Source: Janthinobacterium agaricidamnosum (lineage in GTDB: Bacteria > Pseudomonadota > Gammaproteobacteria > Burkholderiales > Burkholderiaceae_D). Taken from it: a stretch of DNA of 64,000 bases. Shown piece after piece: positions 7,576 to 17,597 of this stretch; within the stretch, counting starts at the first letter, position 1; every line of letters begins with the position of its first letter. A program made the position numbers and the translations under genes. The notes beneath the pieces were generated by a model that saw only the letters and a list, made by a program, of their open reading frames with translations, was not told the DNA's origin and ran no database searches. The stretch is from NCBI RefSeq assembly GCF_003667705.1, contig NZ_CP033019.1:4216001-4280000 (forward strand), in the 5' to 3' direction.

Positions 7576-10500
7576 TTAATGTGCATCCTTGGAAAGCGTG
7601 ACGGCTGGCGAACCAGGCGTCGCCGGCGTGGCGGGCGCGTCCGGCTTCGAGAAGAAGCCGCGCACCAGCACGAAGAACACCGGCACGAAGAAGATACCGA
7701 GGAACGTGGCCGTCAACATACCGCCCAGCACGCCGATACCGATGGCGTTCTGGCTGCCGGAACCGGCGCCGCTGGAAATGGCCAGCGGCAACACGCCCAG
7801 GCCGAAGGCAATCGAGGTCATCAGAATCGGACGCAGACGCAGACGCACCGCGTGCAAGGTCGCGTCCAGCAGCGACATGCCCGATTCCTGCATTTCCTTG
7901 GCAAATTCCACGATCAGAATGGCGTTCTTCGCCGACAGACCCACCACCGTGAGCAAGCCCACCTGGAAGTACACGTCGTTCGACAGGCCGAACAGCCACG
8001 TGCCGAGCACGGCGCCGATCACGCCCAGCGGCACGACCAGCAGCACCGAGAATGGAATCGACCAGCTTTCATACAGCGCAGCCAGGCACAGGAAGACGAT
8101 CAGCAGCGACAGCGCGTACAGCTGCGGCGTCTGCGAACCGGATTCGCGCTCTTCCAGCGACACGCCGGTCCAGCTGAAGCCGATGCCAGGCGGCAGCTTG
8201 GCCACCATCTCTTCCATCGCGTTCATGGCGGCGCCCGTGCTCTGGCCCGGTGCCGGCGTACCGAGGATCTCTACCGACGGCAAGCCGTTGTAGCGTTCCA
8301 GGCGTGGCGACGCGTAAATCCACTTGCCGGTGGCAAAGGCGGAGAACGGCACCATCTGGCCAGCCGTGTTGCGCACGAACCACTTGTTCAAGTCTTCCGG
8401 CAGCATGCGCGATTCGGCATTGCCTTGCATGAACACTTTCTTCACGCGGCCACGGTCGAGGAAGTCGTTCACATACGAGCTACCCCAGCCCACGCTCAGC
8501 ACGCGGTTGATTTCCGATATCTGCAAGCCCAGCGCGGTGGCTTTCTGCTGGTCGATGTCGATCTTGTACTGCGGCGTATCTTCCTGGCCGTTCGGGCGCA
8601 CGCCCACCATGGCCGGGTTTTGCGACGCCATGCCCAGCAACTGGTTACGCGCCGCCATCAGGGCGTCATGGCCGACACCGCCGATATCCTGCAGCTGCAT
8701 GTCGAAACCGGTGGCGTTACCCAGTTCCAGCACGGCAGGCGGGGCGAACGTAAATACCATCGCATCCTTGATCTGCAACAACTTGCCCATGGCGCGGCCG
8801 GCCACGGCCGGCGCTTTCTGCGCCACGTCCTTGCGCAGCGACCAGTCTTTCAGGCGCACGAAGGCGATACCCGTATTCTGGCCGTTACCGCCGAAGCTGA
8901 AACCGGCGACGGCAAACACGGAAGCGACGTTGTCCTTCTCGCTGTTCATGAAGTGGTCTTCAACCTGTTCGATCACCTTCAGGGTGCGCTCTTGCGTGGC
9001 GCCCGTCGGCAATTGAATCTGCGTAAACAGGATGCCCTGGTCTTCTTCCGGCAGGAAGGAGGTCGGCAGGCGCATGAAGATGAACACCAGGCCAGCCAGC
9101 AGCAGCACGTACAGCAGCATCGAGCGGAAACGGTGCGTGATCATGGCGCCGACCCAGCCCTGGTATTTATTGCTGCTGCGGTCGAAGCTGCGGTTGAACC
9201 AGCCGAAGAAACCCTTGTTCGTCGCGTGATGGCCCTTCTCTACCGGTTTCAACAGGGTGGCGCACAAGGCTGGCGTAAACACCAGCGCGACGACGACGGA
9301 CAGCACCATCGACGAGACGATCGTGATCGAGAACTGACGGTAAATCACGCCCGTCGAACCGCCGAAGAAGGCCATCGGCACGAACACGGCCGACAGCACC
9401 ATGGCGATACCGACCAGCGCGCCCGTGATCTGCGTCATGGACTTGCGCGTCGCTTCCAGCGGCGACAAGCCCTCTTCGCTCATCACGCGCTCGACGTTTT
9501 CCACCACCACGATCGCATCATCGACCAAGAGACCAATGGCCAGCACCATGGCGAACATGGTGAGCGTATTGATCGAATAGCCGAAGGCATTCAGGATGCC
9601 GAAGGTACCGAGCAGCACGACCGGCACGGCCATGGTCGGAATCAGGGTGGCGCGGAAGTTTTGCAGGAACAGGTACATCACGAGGAATACCAGGATGACG
9701 GCTTCGACCAGGGTCTTGACCACTTCCTCGATCGACAGTTTCACGAACGGGGTGGTGTCGAACGCCACCTGGTAGCTCATGCCTTCAGGGAATTGCTTGC
9801 TCAAGTTGCCCAGCATGGCTTTCGCCGCATTGGCCGTATCGAGCGCGTTGGCGCCCGTCGCCAGCTTGATCGCCACGCCGGTGGCCGCATGGCCGTTGTA
9901 GCGGGCCACGGTGTTGTAGTTCTCGCGGCCCAGTTCCATGCTGGCCACGTCCTTCAGGTACACCATGGCACCGTTGGTCGTGGTTTTCAGCAAGATGGCG
10001 CCGAACTGCTCCACCGTTTGCAAACGGCTTTGCGCCGACACGGTGGCGTTCAGCTGCTGACCCTTGACGGACGGCGTGCCGCCCAGTTCACCGGCCGACA
10101 CTTCCGCATTCTGCGCCTGCACGGCCGTGATCACGTCCGCCGGGGTCAGGTTAAAACTTTGCAGCTTGGCCGGGTCGAGCCAGATACGCATGGCGTACTG
10201 CGAACCGAACAGGGTCACGTCGCCCACGCCGGCAACACGGCTCAGCGGATCGACGACGTTGGCGGCCACATAGTCGCTCAAGTCGGTCTGGTCCATCTTG
10301 CCGTTTTCGGAAATGAAGCCGAACACCATCAGGAAGTTCTTCGTGGCTTTCGACACGACAAGACCCTGTTGCGTGACAGCCGTCGGCAGCAGCGGCGTGG
10401 CCAGCTGCAGCTTGTTCTGTACCTGCACCTGGGCGATGTCGGGATTGGTGCCGCTGGTAAACGTCAAGGTGATGCTGATGCCGCCAGTCGCATCGCTCGA

Positions 10501-10740
10501 CGAGGACATGTAGCGCAAGCCGTCGATACCCTTCATCTTTTGTTCGATGACCTGGGTGACCGCATCTTCCACGGTCTTGGCGGAGGCGCCAGGGTAGGAG
10601 CCGCTGATCGAAATCGACGGCGGAGCGATGCTCGGGTACTGCGCGATCGGCAGGCTGAGGATCGAAATCACGCCGGCAAGCATGATGACGATCGCGACCA
10701 CCCAGGCAAAAATCGGGCGGTCAATGAAAAAACGGGCCAT
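7576..10740 (-). CDS. RND multidrug efflux pump inner-membrane subunit (HAE1, AcrB/MexB type)
   Basis: At 1054 residues this is the standard length for AcrB-type pumps. It starts [20 protein letters not shown], the invariant N-terminus of the family, after CAGGAG. The proton-relay residues are present: the Asp pair in membrane segment 4 ([16 protein letters not shown]) and the Lys in segment 10 ([17 protein letters not shown]). Two large periplasmic porter/docking regions lie at about residues 40-335 and 560-870. The protein should export hydrophobic drugs, dyes, detergents or natural products using the proton gradient, as a trimer docked to the adaptor and the outer-membrane factor encoded beside it. 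It lies second in the operon, 15 bases after the adaptor gene. Confidence 0.95.
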   Translation of the reverse strand: MARFFIDRPIFAWVVAIVIMLAGVISILSLPIAQYPSIAPPSISISGSYPGASAKTVEDAVTQVIEQKMKGIDGLRYMSSSSDATGGISITLTFTSGTNPDIAQVQVQNKLQLATPLLPTAVTQQGLVVSKATKNFLMVFGFISENGKMDQTDLSDYVAANVVDPLSRVAGVGDVTLFGSQYAMRIWLDPAKLQSFNLTPADVITAVQAQNAEVSAGELGGTPSVKGQQLNATVSAQSRLQTVEQFGAILLKTTTNGAMVYLKDVASMELGRENYNTVARYNGHAATGVAIKLATGANALDTANAAKAMLGNLSKQFPEGMSYQVAFDTTPFVKLSIEEVVKTLVEAVILVFLVMYLFLQNFRATLIPTMAVPVVLLGTFGILNAFGYSINTLTMFAMVLAIGLLVDDAIVVVENVERVMSEEGLSPLEATRKSMTQITGALVGIAMVLSAVFVPMAFFGGSTGVIYRQFSITIVSSMVLSVVVALVFTPALCATLLKPVEKGHHATNKGFFGWFNRSFDRSSNKYQGWVGAMITHRFRSMLLYVLLLAGLVFIFMRLPTSFLPEEDQGILFTQIQLPTGATQERTLKVIEQVEDHFMNSEKDNVASVFAVAGFSFGGNGQNTGIAFVRLKDWSLRKDVAQKAPAVAGRAMGKLLQIKDAMVFTFAPPAVLELGNATGFDMQLQDIGGVGHDALMAARNQLLGMASQNPAMVGVRPNGQEDTPQYKIDIDQQKATALGLQISEINRVLSVGWGSSYVNDFLDRGRVKKVFMQGNAESRMLPEDLNKWFVRNTAGQMVPFSAFATGKWIYASPRLERYNGLPSVEILGTPAPGQSTGAAMNAMEEMVAKLPPGIGFSWTGVSLEERESGSQTPQLYALSLLIVFLCLAALYESWSIPFSVLLVVPLGVIGAVLGTWLFGLSNDVYFQVGLLTVVGLSAKNAILIVEFAKEMQESGMSLLDATLHAVRLRLRPILMTSIAFGLGVLPLAISSGAGSGSQNAIGIGVLGGMLTATFLGIFFVPVFFVLVRGFFSKPDAPATPATPGSPAVTLSKDAH

Positions 10741-10755
10741 TAATATTCTCCTGAA

Positions 10756-11976
10756 TTAGTGGGCGCTGGCAGCCGATGCGGCGGCAGAAGCGGCAGCGGC
10801 GGGCGCTGGCGCAGGAGCAGCTTCGGCCTTGGCCGGCACGGCAACGGCTGGCGCGCCTGGCTTGACTTTTTGCAAGCCTTCCACGATCACGCGGTCGCCT
10901 GCGGCCAGGCCGGACGTCACCAGCCAGTTGGTGCCGATGGTGCCGCTGGTGGTCAGCACGCGCTGCTCGACCTTGTTTTCCTTGTTCAGGATCAGGGCCG
11001 TGGCCTGGCCCTTCTGGTTGCGCGTCACGCCCACTTGCGGCACGGTAATGGCTTTCTCATCGACGCCCGTTTCCAGCTGCGCACGCACGTACATACCTGG
11101 CAGCAATTCGCCTTTCGGGTTCGGGAACAGCGCGCGCAAGATCACGTTGCCGGTGGTCGGATCGACCGTCACGCCGGCAAACTGCAGCTTGCCCGATGCG
11201 CCGTACTTGCTGCCGTCCGGCAGGATCAGGTCGACCTTGGCCTGGCCTTCGCCCACTTTCTTCAGTGAGCCGTCGGCCATCTGGCGTTTCAGGCGCAGCA
11301 GGTCGGTGCTCGACTGGGTCACGTCGACATAGATCGGATCGAGTTGCTGCACGGTGGTCAGCGCTTCGGCCTGGCCTGCCGTCACCAGCGCGCCGGCCGT
11401 CACGGTCGAGCGGCTGGTGCGGCCGCTGATCGGCGCCGTCACGGTGCTGTAGCGCAGGTTGATGTTCGCCGATTCCAGCGCCGCAGTGGCGGACTCGACG
11501 TCTGCCTTCGCTTGCTCGAACGCGGCGACGGCATCATCGTACTCCTGGCGGCTGACGCCTTCGATGGCCACCAGCTCCTTGTAGCGCGACGCTTTCGGAC
11601 CGGCCGTCAGCAGGTTGGCCTTGGCTTTCGACAGGGCAGCCTTGGCCGAATTGGCGGCGGCTTGGTAAGTAGCGGAATCGATCTGATACAGGGCCGTGCC
11701 CGCTTTCACATCGCTACCCTCGACGAACAGGCGCTTCTGGATCAAGCCGCCCACTTGCGGGCGCACATCGGCGACCTGGTAGGCATTCGTGCGGCCGGGC
11801 AATTCGGCGCTCATCGGCAACGCGGCCGGATTAACAGTAAACACGACCACCTGCGGCGCTTGCTGCGCGTGAGGTGCTTCCTGTTTTTTACTGCAGCCGG
11901 CCATGATTACAGTGGCGCACAGAACGGCAATAGCGCCGCTCGTACGCGGCGACGTCAGGGAAAAGGTTGGTTGCAT
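10756..11976 (-). CDS. RND efflux periplasmic adaptor (AcrA/MexA type lipoprotein)
   Basis: The protein has 406 residues. A signal peptide ends in the lipobox MAGC (residues about 25-28), so it is a periplasmic lipoprotein of the inner membrane. The order is that of membrane-fusion proteins: lipoyl half-motif (VADVRPQVGGLIQKRLFVEG), an alpha-helical hairpin at about residues 105-175, second lipoyl half (LRYSTVTAPISGRTSRS), then beta-barrel and membrane-proximal domains (FPNPKGELLPGMYVRAQLE). The C-terminal 30 residues are an Ala/Pro-rich tail. It bridges the pump and the outer-membrane factor. It is the first gene of the operon, and its promoter contains a palindrome that the TetR protein could bind. 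Confidence 0.93.
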   Translation of the reverse strand: MQPTFSLTSPRTSGAIAVLCATVIMAGCSKKQEAPHAQQAPQVVVFTVNPAALPMSAELPGRTNAYQVADVRPQVGGLIQKRLFVEGSDVKAGTALYQIDSATYQAAANSAKAALSKAKANLLTAGPKASRYKELVAIEGVSRQEYDDAVAAFEQAKADVESATAALESANINLRYSTVTAPISGRTSRSTVTAGALVTAGQAEALTTVQQLDPIYVDVTQSSTDLLRLKRQMADGSLKKVGEGQAKVDLILPDGSKYGASGKLQFAGVTVDPTTGNVILRALFPNPKGELLPGMYVRAQLETGVDEKAITVPQVGVTRNQKGQATALILNKENKVEQRVLTTSGTIGTNWLVTSGLAAGDRVIVEGLQKVKPGAPAVAVPAKAEAAPAPAPAAAASAAASAASAH

Positions 11977-12044
11977 CTTGGACTTTCTGAAAAAGAAGCT
12001 GGCTAGTGTCGTTAGAAATGACTAAATTTATTAACGCAGATCAA

Positions 12045-12073
12045 AGAATGAACGATCATTCTAAAATCGTCAA
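12045..12073 (-). promoter_or_regulatory. Promoter of efflux operon with palindromic TetR-type operator
   Basis: On the minus strand, TTGACG (12073-12068) and CATTCT (12050-12045) are spaced 17 bases apart and make a -35/-10 pair upstream of the adaptor gene. The perfect inverted repeat AGAATGA-ACGA-TCATTCT (12045-12062) covers the -10 box and half of the spacer. A repressor bound there would block RNA polymerase. The cotranscribed TetR protein is the obvious candidate. Confidence 0.6.
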
Positions 12074-12397
12074 GCAGCGTTACAATTGAAACAAAGTAAC
12101 CTTTAAGCGTTTTTTGTTGCTAATGATGCAATTAAATGGCGACAACAACAGCAGGTGCGCACCAGCAGGATCCATCGGAAATTCAGGCCGGCGGCGGCAA
12201 AACGGCAAAGCGGGAGAGTTGGATTGAATCAATACTTTAGCAGGGTCAAGATTTCTTTGCTGAGCCTGACGACAAGTGTGCAACACTGCCGGCCCCGGCT
12301 TGCATGGCGCCCGTGATTATTTACCAATGGTATCGAAAAGACATGCCGCAGCGGACGCGCTAATATATTGACCACAGCGTGGCGAAGCGAGGACGCG
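12074..12397. other. Intergenic region between efflux operon and KaiC-like gene
   Basis: About 320 bases lie between the efflux promoter and the KaiC-like start. They must hold the promoter of the KaiC-like gene, but I cannot pick a convincing -35/-10 pair. Short open frames here lack ribosome binding sites and family resemblance. No RNA gene or repeat was seen. Confidence 0.5.
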
Positions 12398-13912
12398 ATG
12401 ACGACAGCACAGGCGCAAGGAACGGCGCAAGACGATGGCGCGGGCGGCCTGGACGCGCCGCCACTGCTGTCGACGGGCATTCCCGGTCTCGACACCATAC
12501 TGACGGGCGGCCTGCTGCCCGAGCGCCTGTACCTGCTCGAAGGCGTGCCAGGCACAGGCAAGACCACGCTGGCGCTGCAGTTTCTGGCCGAAGGGGCGCG
12601 CAAGGGCACGCCCGTGCTGTATATCGCCCTGGCCGAATCGGAAATCGAGCTGCGCGCCGCGGCCCTGTCGCACGGCTGGGACCTGGCCGGCATCGCCATC
12701 GAAGAAGTGGCGCCCAGCGACGATATACTCGACCCCGAGCGCCAGTACACGATCTTCCACCCGTCGGAAATCGAACTGGCCTCGACCAACCAGCGCATCC
12801 TGGCCGCCATCGAAAAGCACCGTCCGGCCCGCCTCGTGCTCGATTCGCTGTCCGAACTGCAGCTGCTGGCGGAAAACCCCTTGCGCTACCGGCGCCAGGT
12901 CGTGGCGTTGAAACAATACCTGGCCAGCCGGCACTGCACCACCGTGCTGATCGACGACCGTTCCGCGCTGGACGACGGCTTGCAAGTGCGTAGCGTGGCC
13001 CATTGCGTGATCTCGCTGGAGCTGCAAAACCAGGACTATGGCAATGACCGGCGCCGCGTGCGGGTAGTGAAATACCGGGGCGTGGCGTTTCGCAGCGGCA
13101 CGCACGACTACAAGATCGCCCGTGACGGCCTGGTCGTCTATCCCCGTCTGGTGGCGGCCGACACGCGCCGCGATGGCGGCCATCGGCGCCTGTCGAGCGG
13201 CGTGCCTGAACTCGACGCCATGATAGGCGGCGGCCTGGAAGAAGGCATGAGCACGCTCCTTTCCGGCCCCGCCGGCAGCGGCAAGTCCACCCTGGCGGCG
13301 CAATTCGTGCACGCGGCCACCGCGCGCGGCGAACCGTGCGCCATGTTCCTGTTCGAGGAAGCGCGCAGCAAGCTCGTAACCCGGGCCGACAGCGTGGGCA
13401 TGCGCCTGCAGGAGGCGCTCGACACGGGTTTGCTGAGCGCACAGCAGATCGATCCGGCCGAGATGACACCGGGCGAATTCGCCCAGGCCGTGGTCGACGC
13501 GGCGCAGCGGGGCGCCAGGGTGATCGTCATCGATAGCCTGAACGGCTACATGCATGCGGTGCCCGATGAACGCTTCCAGAGCACCTACCTGCATGAACTG
13601 CTCAATTACCTGAGCCAGCACGGCGTGGCCACCCTGCTCGTCGGCGTGCAGCAAAACATGCTGGGCACCTCGATGACGACGGCGGCCGACGCCAGCTACC
13701 TGGCCGACAGCGTCATCATGCTGCGCTACTACGAAACGGAAGGCGAGGTGCGGCAAGCCATTTCCGTCTTCAAGAAACGCGACAGCGCGCACGAGCGCAC
13801 CATCCGCCGTTTCGAGATCAGCCCGCAGGGCATCCGCATCGGCCCGGCCCTGGCCGGCTTTCACGGCATCTTGTCGGGCTTGCCCACCATCGGCGGCACG
13901 CCTTTCCCTTAG
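12398..13912 (+). CDS. KaiC-like double-domain ATPase
   Basis: This protein of 504 residues has two RecA/KaiC domains in tandem. Domain 1 (residues about 20-245) has Walker A GVPGTGKTT and Walker B-like RLVLDSLSEL. Domain 2 (about 255-495) has Walker A GPAGSGKST, acidic FLFEEARSK and Walker B VIVIDSLNGY. Each domain opens with the KaiC signature STGIPGLDTILTGGLLPE or SSGVPELDAMIGGGLEEG. The ATG at 12398 is preceded by GAGGA; an in-frame ATG ten codons earlier is possible but weaker. No kaiA or kaiB is nearby. In non-cyanobacteria such proteins usually act in signalling with histidine kinases, and a hybrid kinase gene starts 8 bases after this stop codon. Confidence 0.88.
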   Translation: MTTAQAQGTAQDDGAGGLDAPPLLSTGIPGLDTILTGGLLPERLYLLEGVPGTGKTTLALQFLAEGARKGTPVLYIALAESEIELRAAALSHGWDLAGIAIEEVAPSDDILDPERQYTIFHPSEIELASTNQRILAAIEKHRPARLVLDSLSELQLLAENPLRYRRQVVALKQYLASRHCTTVLIDDRSALDDGLQVRSVAHCVISLELQNQDYGNDRRRVRVVKYRGVAFRSGTHDYKIARDGLVVYPRLVAADTRRDGGHRRLSSGVPELDAMIGGGLEEGMSTLLSGPAGSGKSTLAAQFVHAATARGEPCAMFLFEEARSKLVTRADSVGMRLQEALDTGLLSAQQIDPAEMTPGEFAQAVVDAAQRGARVIVIDSLNGYMHAVPDERFQSTYLHELLNYLSQHGVATLLVGVQQNMLGTSMTTAADASYLADSVIMLRYYETEGEVRQAISVFKKRDSAHERTIRRFEISPQGIRIGPALAGFHGILSGLPTIGGTPFP

Positions 13913-13920
13913 GAATAGCC

Positions 13921-15462
13921 ATGGAGCAGCGCATCCTGATCTACGCGCCTGCCGGCCAGGATGCCGCCCTGGCCGGCACGGTATTGGCGGGCAGCGCCAT
14001 CGCCAGCCACGCCTGCCGCTCGCCCGGCGAACTGGCCGAGCAGCTGGCGCTGGGCGCCGGCGGCGTGCTGACGGTGGAAGAGGCGCTGCATGCTGGCGTC
14101 TACACCGTGCTCGACGCTTATGCCCGGCAGCAGCCGGACTGGTCCGACTTGCCCATCATCCTGCTGACGCACGCGGGACTCGATTCCCTGCCCGTGCGGC
14201 AAGCTATTTCCACCCTGGGCAACCTGACCCTGCTGGAACGCCCCGTGCACATCCTGACCCTGATCACCTCGGCGCACGCCATGCTGCGCGCGCGCCAGCG
14301 CCAGTACCAGTTGCGCGAGACGCAGCGGCGCAAGGACGAATTCATTGCCAGCCTCGGCCATGAACTGCGCAATCCGCTGGCGCCCATCAAGTCGTCGGTA
14401 ACCCTGCTCAAGCACCTGTTTCCGGCATCGGCGCAGGTCGGCAAGGTGAGCGACGTGATCGAACGCCAGGTGACGCACCTGACGCGGCTGGTGGACGACT
14501 TGCTCGACGTGGCGCGCATCAGCAGCGGCAAGGTCCTGCTGCAGCGCAAGGAGTTTGAGTTACAGCAAGTGCTCGAGCATGTCATCGAACTATGCCTGCC
14601 TGCGGCCAGCAGCCGGCACATCCGCATCACCGTCGATCTACCGCCGCATGCCGTGACATTGCACGCCGACTATGCCCGGGTGGTGCAGGTCTTTGCCAAT
14701 ATCGTCTCGAATGCCGTGAAATTCACGCCGGACGGCGGGCTCATCCACATTACGGCACGCCTGGCGCAGGGCCAGTTGCAGGTGATGATCGAAGACAATG
14801 GCATCGGCATCGACCCGGACGCCATCGCGCGCATCTTTTCCATGTTTGAACAGGGACGCACGGTGGCGGGCCAGATGACCAGCGGCCTGGGCATCGGCCT
14901 GAGCCTGGCGCGCCAATTTGCCGAAATGCATGGCGGCAGCATCGAGGCCTACAGCGACGGCCCCGGACGTGGCAGCCGCTTCATCGTCACCCTGCCGGCC
15001 AGCGCCGGCGGTCCCGCACCCGCCACGCCGTCCGCCGCCAGAAGCGGCACGCCCGCCGGCGCGGGCCAGCCCGTGCCAGTGCTGGTGGTGGACGACAACC
15101 GCGACGCGGCCGATTCCCTGCAAAGCCTGTTCCAGCTCGAGGGCTATGCGGCCCAGGTCGCGTATGGCGGCGCGCAGGCGCTGGCAGCCGTGGAGATGGC
15201 GTGGCCGCAACTGGTGGTGATGGATCTGGGCATGCCGGACATGGATGGCTACGAGGCGGCGCGCCAGATCCGCCAGCGCGCGCACGGGCGCGACGTGCTG
15301 ATGATCGCCTTGACTGGCTGGGGCCAGGGCGAGGCGCGCGCGCGCACCGAGCAAGCCGGTTTCGACCATCACCTGACGAAACCCGTGGATTTCGACGCCA
15401 TCACCGCCCTGCTGCGCGCCCACCTGGCGCGGCAGGAAGGGACGGCTACGCAAACGCCATAG
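13921..15462 (+). CDS. Hybrid sensor histidine kinase/response regulator paired with KaiC-like ATPase
   Basis: The protein has 513 residues. Residues 1-120 look like a receiver domain that has lost its phosphoacceptor (VLTVEEAL in place of a xxxxD strand end). Then come a short coiled segment, a HisKA domain with the phosphorylated His147 in FIASLGHELRNPLAPIKSS, and an HATPase domain with N, G1 and G2 boxes (NIVSNAVKFTPDGG, EDNGIGIDPD, GLGIGLSLARQF). A C-terminal receiver has Asp435 in VVMDLGMPDMDG and Lys in HHLTKPVD. There is no membrane segment, so the protein is cytoplasmic and probably senses through its N-terminus or through the KaiC-like protein. The two genes form a tight operon. It ends 3 bases from the convergent MFS-acyltransferase gene. 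Confidence 0.88.
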   Translation: MEQRILIYAPAGQDAALAGTVLAGSAIASHACRSPGELAEQLALGAGGVLTVEEALHAGVYTVLDAYARQQPDWSDLPIILLTHAGLDSLPVRQAISTLGNLTLLERPVHILTLITSAHAMLRARQRQYQLRETQRRKDEFIASLGHELRNPLAPIKSSVTLLKHLFPASAQVGKVSDVIERQVTHLTRLVDDLLDVARISSGKVLLQRKEFELQQVLEHVIELCLPAASSRHIRITVDLPPHAVTLHADYARVVQVFANIVSNAVKFTPDGGLIHITARLAQGQLQVMIEDNGIGIDPDAIARIFSMFEQGRTVAGQMTSGLGIGLSLARQFAEMHGGSIEAYSDGPGRGSRFIVTLPASAGGPAPATPSAARSGTPAGAGQPVPVLVVDDNRDAADSLQSLFQLEGYAAQVAYGGAQALAAVEMAWPQLVVMDLGMPDMDGYEAARQIRQRAHGRDVLMIALTGWGQGEARARTEQAGFDHHLTKPVDFDAITALLRAHLARQEGTATQTP

Positions 15463-15465
15463 CGC

Positions 15466-17352
15466 TTATTTCCACTTGCCGCGCAGTTCCTGCACCTTTT
15501 GCTGCAACAGTTCCGGCGTGGCGGCCTCGGGCGCCACGGGCATGCCCACGGCCAGCGACAGACGCGAGCGCAAGCCCGCCTTGAAGGCGCGCTCGAACAA
15601 ATGGCCGTTGCGATGGCTCAACAGATGGCCCCACAAGCCGCGCAGCGCCAGCGGAATCACGGGTACCTTGCTGCGCTCGACGATCTTGGCGATGCCGCCC
15701 TTGAATTCGCTGATCTGGCCCGTGCGCGTCAACTTCCCTTCGGGGAAAATGCAGACGAGTTCGCCTTGATGCAGCGCTTGCGCGATATCGATGAAGGCCT
15801 TTTCCATCAGGAAAGGATCTTCCTTGGCCGGCGCGATGGGAATCGCCTTGGCCGTGCGGAAAATCCAGCCCATCAGCGGCATCTTGAAGATACGGTGGTC
15901 CATGACGAAGCGGATAGGACGGGGGCTGGCCGCCATGATGACGATGGCGTCCACGTAGCTGACGTGGTTGCAAACCAGCACGGCCGCGCCTTCCGCAGGG
16001 ATGCGCTCGCCATCGACGACTTTGACCCGGTGCACGGTCTGGATGAGTATCCACGCCAGGAAGCGCATGAGGAATTCCGGCACCAGCGAGAAGATGTAGG
16101 CAGCCACCAGCGCATTCAGAATCGCCGTGACGAGGAACAGCTGGGGTATGGTGAAGCCTCGTCCCAGCAGCACGATGGCCACGCCGGCGGCCGCCACCAT
16201 GAACAGGGCGTTCAGGATATTCATGCCGGCAATCGTGCGCGAAATGTGTTTGGGGTCGCAGCGCGTCTGTATCAGGGCGAACAGGGGCACGATGAAGAAG
16301 CCGCCGAACACGCCGATCATGACGATGTCGATCAGGATGCGCGGCACGCCCGCCTGGCCCACAAACGCCAGCGCGTCGACGATGTGCGTATTCGCATACG
16401 CATTGCTGGCGAAATACAGGTCGATGCCGAACAGCGACAGGCCGATGGAGCCGAACGGCACCAGGCCGATCTCGATCTTGTGGCCCGACAGCCGCTCGCA
16501 CAGCAGGGAACCCGTGCCGATGCCGACGGAAAACACCGTCAGCAGCAGCACGAACACGCTGTGGTCGCCATGCAGGAAATCCTTCGAATACACGGGAAAC
16601 TGGGCCAGGATCAGGGCGCCGTAAAACCAGAACCAGGAGTTGCCCAACATGGCCAGGAAGACGGGACGGTTCTTGCGCGAAAAATTCAGGTTGCGCAACG
16701 ATTCGGCGACAAAATTCAGACTCACCTTCAAGTCCGGCTCGGGCGCGGGCGTGCGCGGCACGCGGTAGCTGGCGATCAGACCGAAGACAGCCACGGCGAT
16801 GGTCGCGCCGGCCACCAGTTCCACGCCCAGCGGCTTGTGCACGATCAGCACGGCGCCGAGGATTTCACCCAACAAGATGCCGACAAAGGTGCCCATCTCG
16901 ATCAGGCCATTGCCACCGACCAATTCCTCGGGTTTGAGCTGCTGCGGCAGATACGCATACTTGACGGGACCGAACAGGGTCGAATGCACGCCCATGCCCA
17001 CGACGGCCGCCACCAGCAGCCACAGCGTGTGCGTCATCCAGCCGGCGGCGGCCACGGCCATGATGGCCAGTTCCATCCATTTCACGAAACGGGCCAGGCC
17101 CGCCTTTTCAAACTTGTCGGCCAGCTGGCCGGCCGTGGCCGAAAACACGACGTAGGGCAGGATGAACAGGCCGGGAATCAGATTCGTGATGGTGGACGGG
17201 TCGAGCGTGGTCCAGCTCAGCGCATCGTAGGCGAGGATCACCATCAGGGCCGTCTTGAACAGATTGTCGTTGAAGGCGCCAAAGAACTGGGTCCAGAAGA
17301 AGGGCCCGAAACGGCGCTGCGACAATAAGGAAAACTGGCTGCTTTGACTCAT
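15466..17352 (-). CDS. LplT-like MFS transporter fused to PlsC-type acyltransferase
   Basis: This 628-residue fusion starts MSQSSQFSLLSQRRFGPFFW. Residues about 1-415 form an MFS domain of the LplT kind, with FFGAFNDNLFKTALMVILAY as the characteristic opening. Residues about 430-620 form a PlsC/LPLAT domain with the catalytic NHVSYVDAIV (HX4D), the phosphate-binding FPEGKLTRTGQISEFKGGI, and VPVIPLALRGLWG. The family role is to flip lysophospholipid inward across the inner membrane and re-acylate it, the same logic as LplT plus Aas in enterobacteria. The AMP-binding acyl-ACP synthetase part of Aas is missing here, so the acyl donor is probably acyl-ACP or acyl-CoA made elsewhere. An in-frame start six codons upstream is less likely. 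Confidence 0.87.
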   Translation of the reverse strand: MSQSSQFSLLSQRRFGPFFWTQFFGAFNDNLFKTALMVILAYDALSWTTLDPSTITNLIPGLFILPYVVFSATAGQLADKFEKAGLARFVKWMELAIMAVAAAGWMTHTLWLLVAAVVGMGVHSTLFGPVKYAYLPQQLKPEELVGGNGLIEMGTFVGILLGEILGAVLIVHKPLGVELVAGATIAVAVFGLIASYRVPRTPAPEPDLKVSLNFVAESLRNLNFSRKNRPVFLAMLGNSWFWFYGALILAQFPVYSKDFLHGDHSVFVLLLTVFSVGIGTGSLLCERLSGHKIEIGLVPFGSIGLSLFGIDLYFASNAYANTHIVDALAFVGQAGVPRILIDIVMIGVFGGFFIVPLFALIQTRCDPKHISRTIAGMNILNALFMVAAAGVAIVLLGRGFTIPQLFLVTAILNALVAAYIFSLVPEFLMRFLAWILIQTVHRVKVVDGERIPAEGAAVLVCNHVSYVDAIVIMAASPRPIRFVMDHRIFKMPLMGWIFRTAKAIPIAPAKEDPFLMEKAFIDIAQALHQGELVCIFPEGKLTRTGQISEFKGGIAKIVERSKVPVIPLALRGLWGHLLSHRNGHLFERAFKAGLRSRLSLAVGMPVAPEAATPELLQQKVQELRGKWK

Positions 17353-17597
17353 GGCATGGGGAACCGGCAATTAAGGAATTGCTAAAATACAGCACTATCT
17401 TGCGCGCGACAATCTGAATGTCGTCATATTGCTTGGCGTCAATACGAGAAACAGCCAGCCACGCCATGCTGGCATGTCTTCCTGATGCCGCCCCTGGTAC
17501 TTGCCCTGACGCAACAGAAATCGCCAGTCTCTTGATAATAAGGTAATGTGCGCATACTTCGGGCGCCTTCGCCCTGCCCTTCCAGGAAAGCTACTCC

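Noticed and set aside
7480..10743. A 1087-codon open frame on the plus strand opposite the RND pump gene
   Set aside because: The product is rich in His, Arg and Gln with no domain, and it lies fully antisense to a perfect AcrB homolog. It is a shadow frame caused by GC-rich codons.
15499..17328. A 609-codon plus-strand frame opposite the LplT-PlsC fusion
   Set aside because: The sequence is low-complexity His/Gln/Arg-rich and antisense to a well-supported gene.
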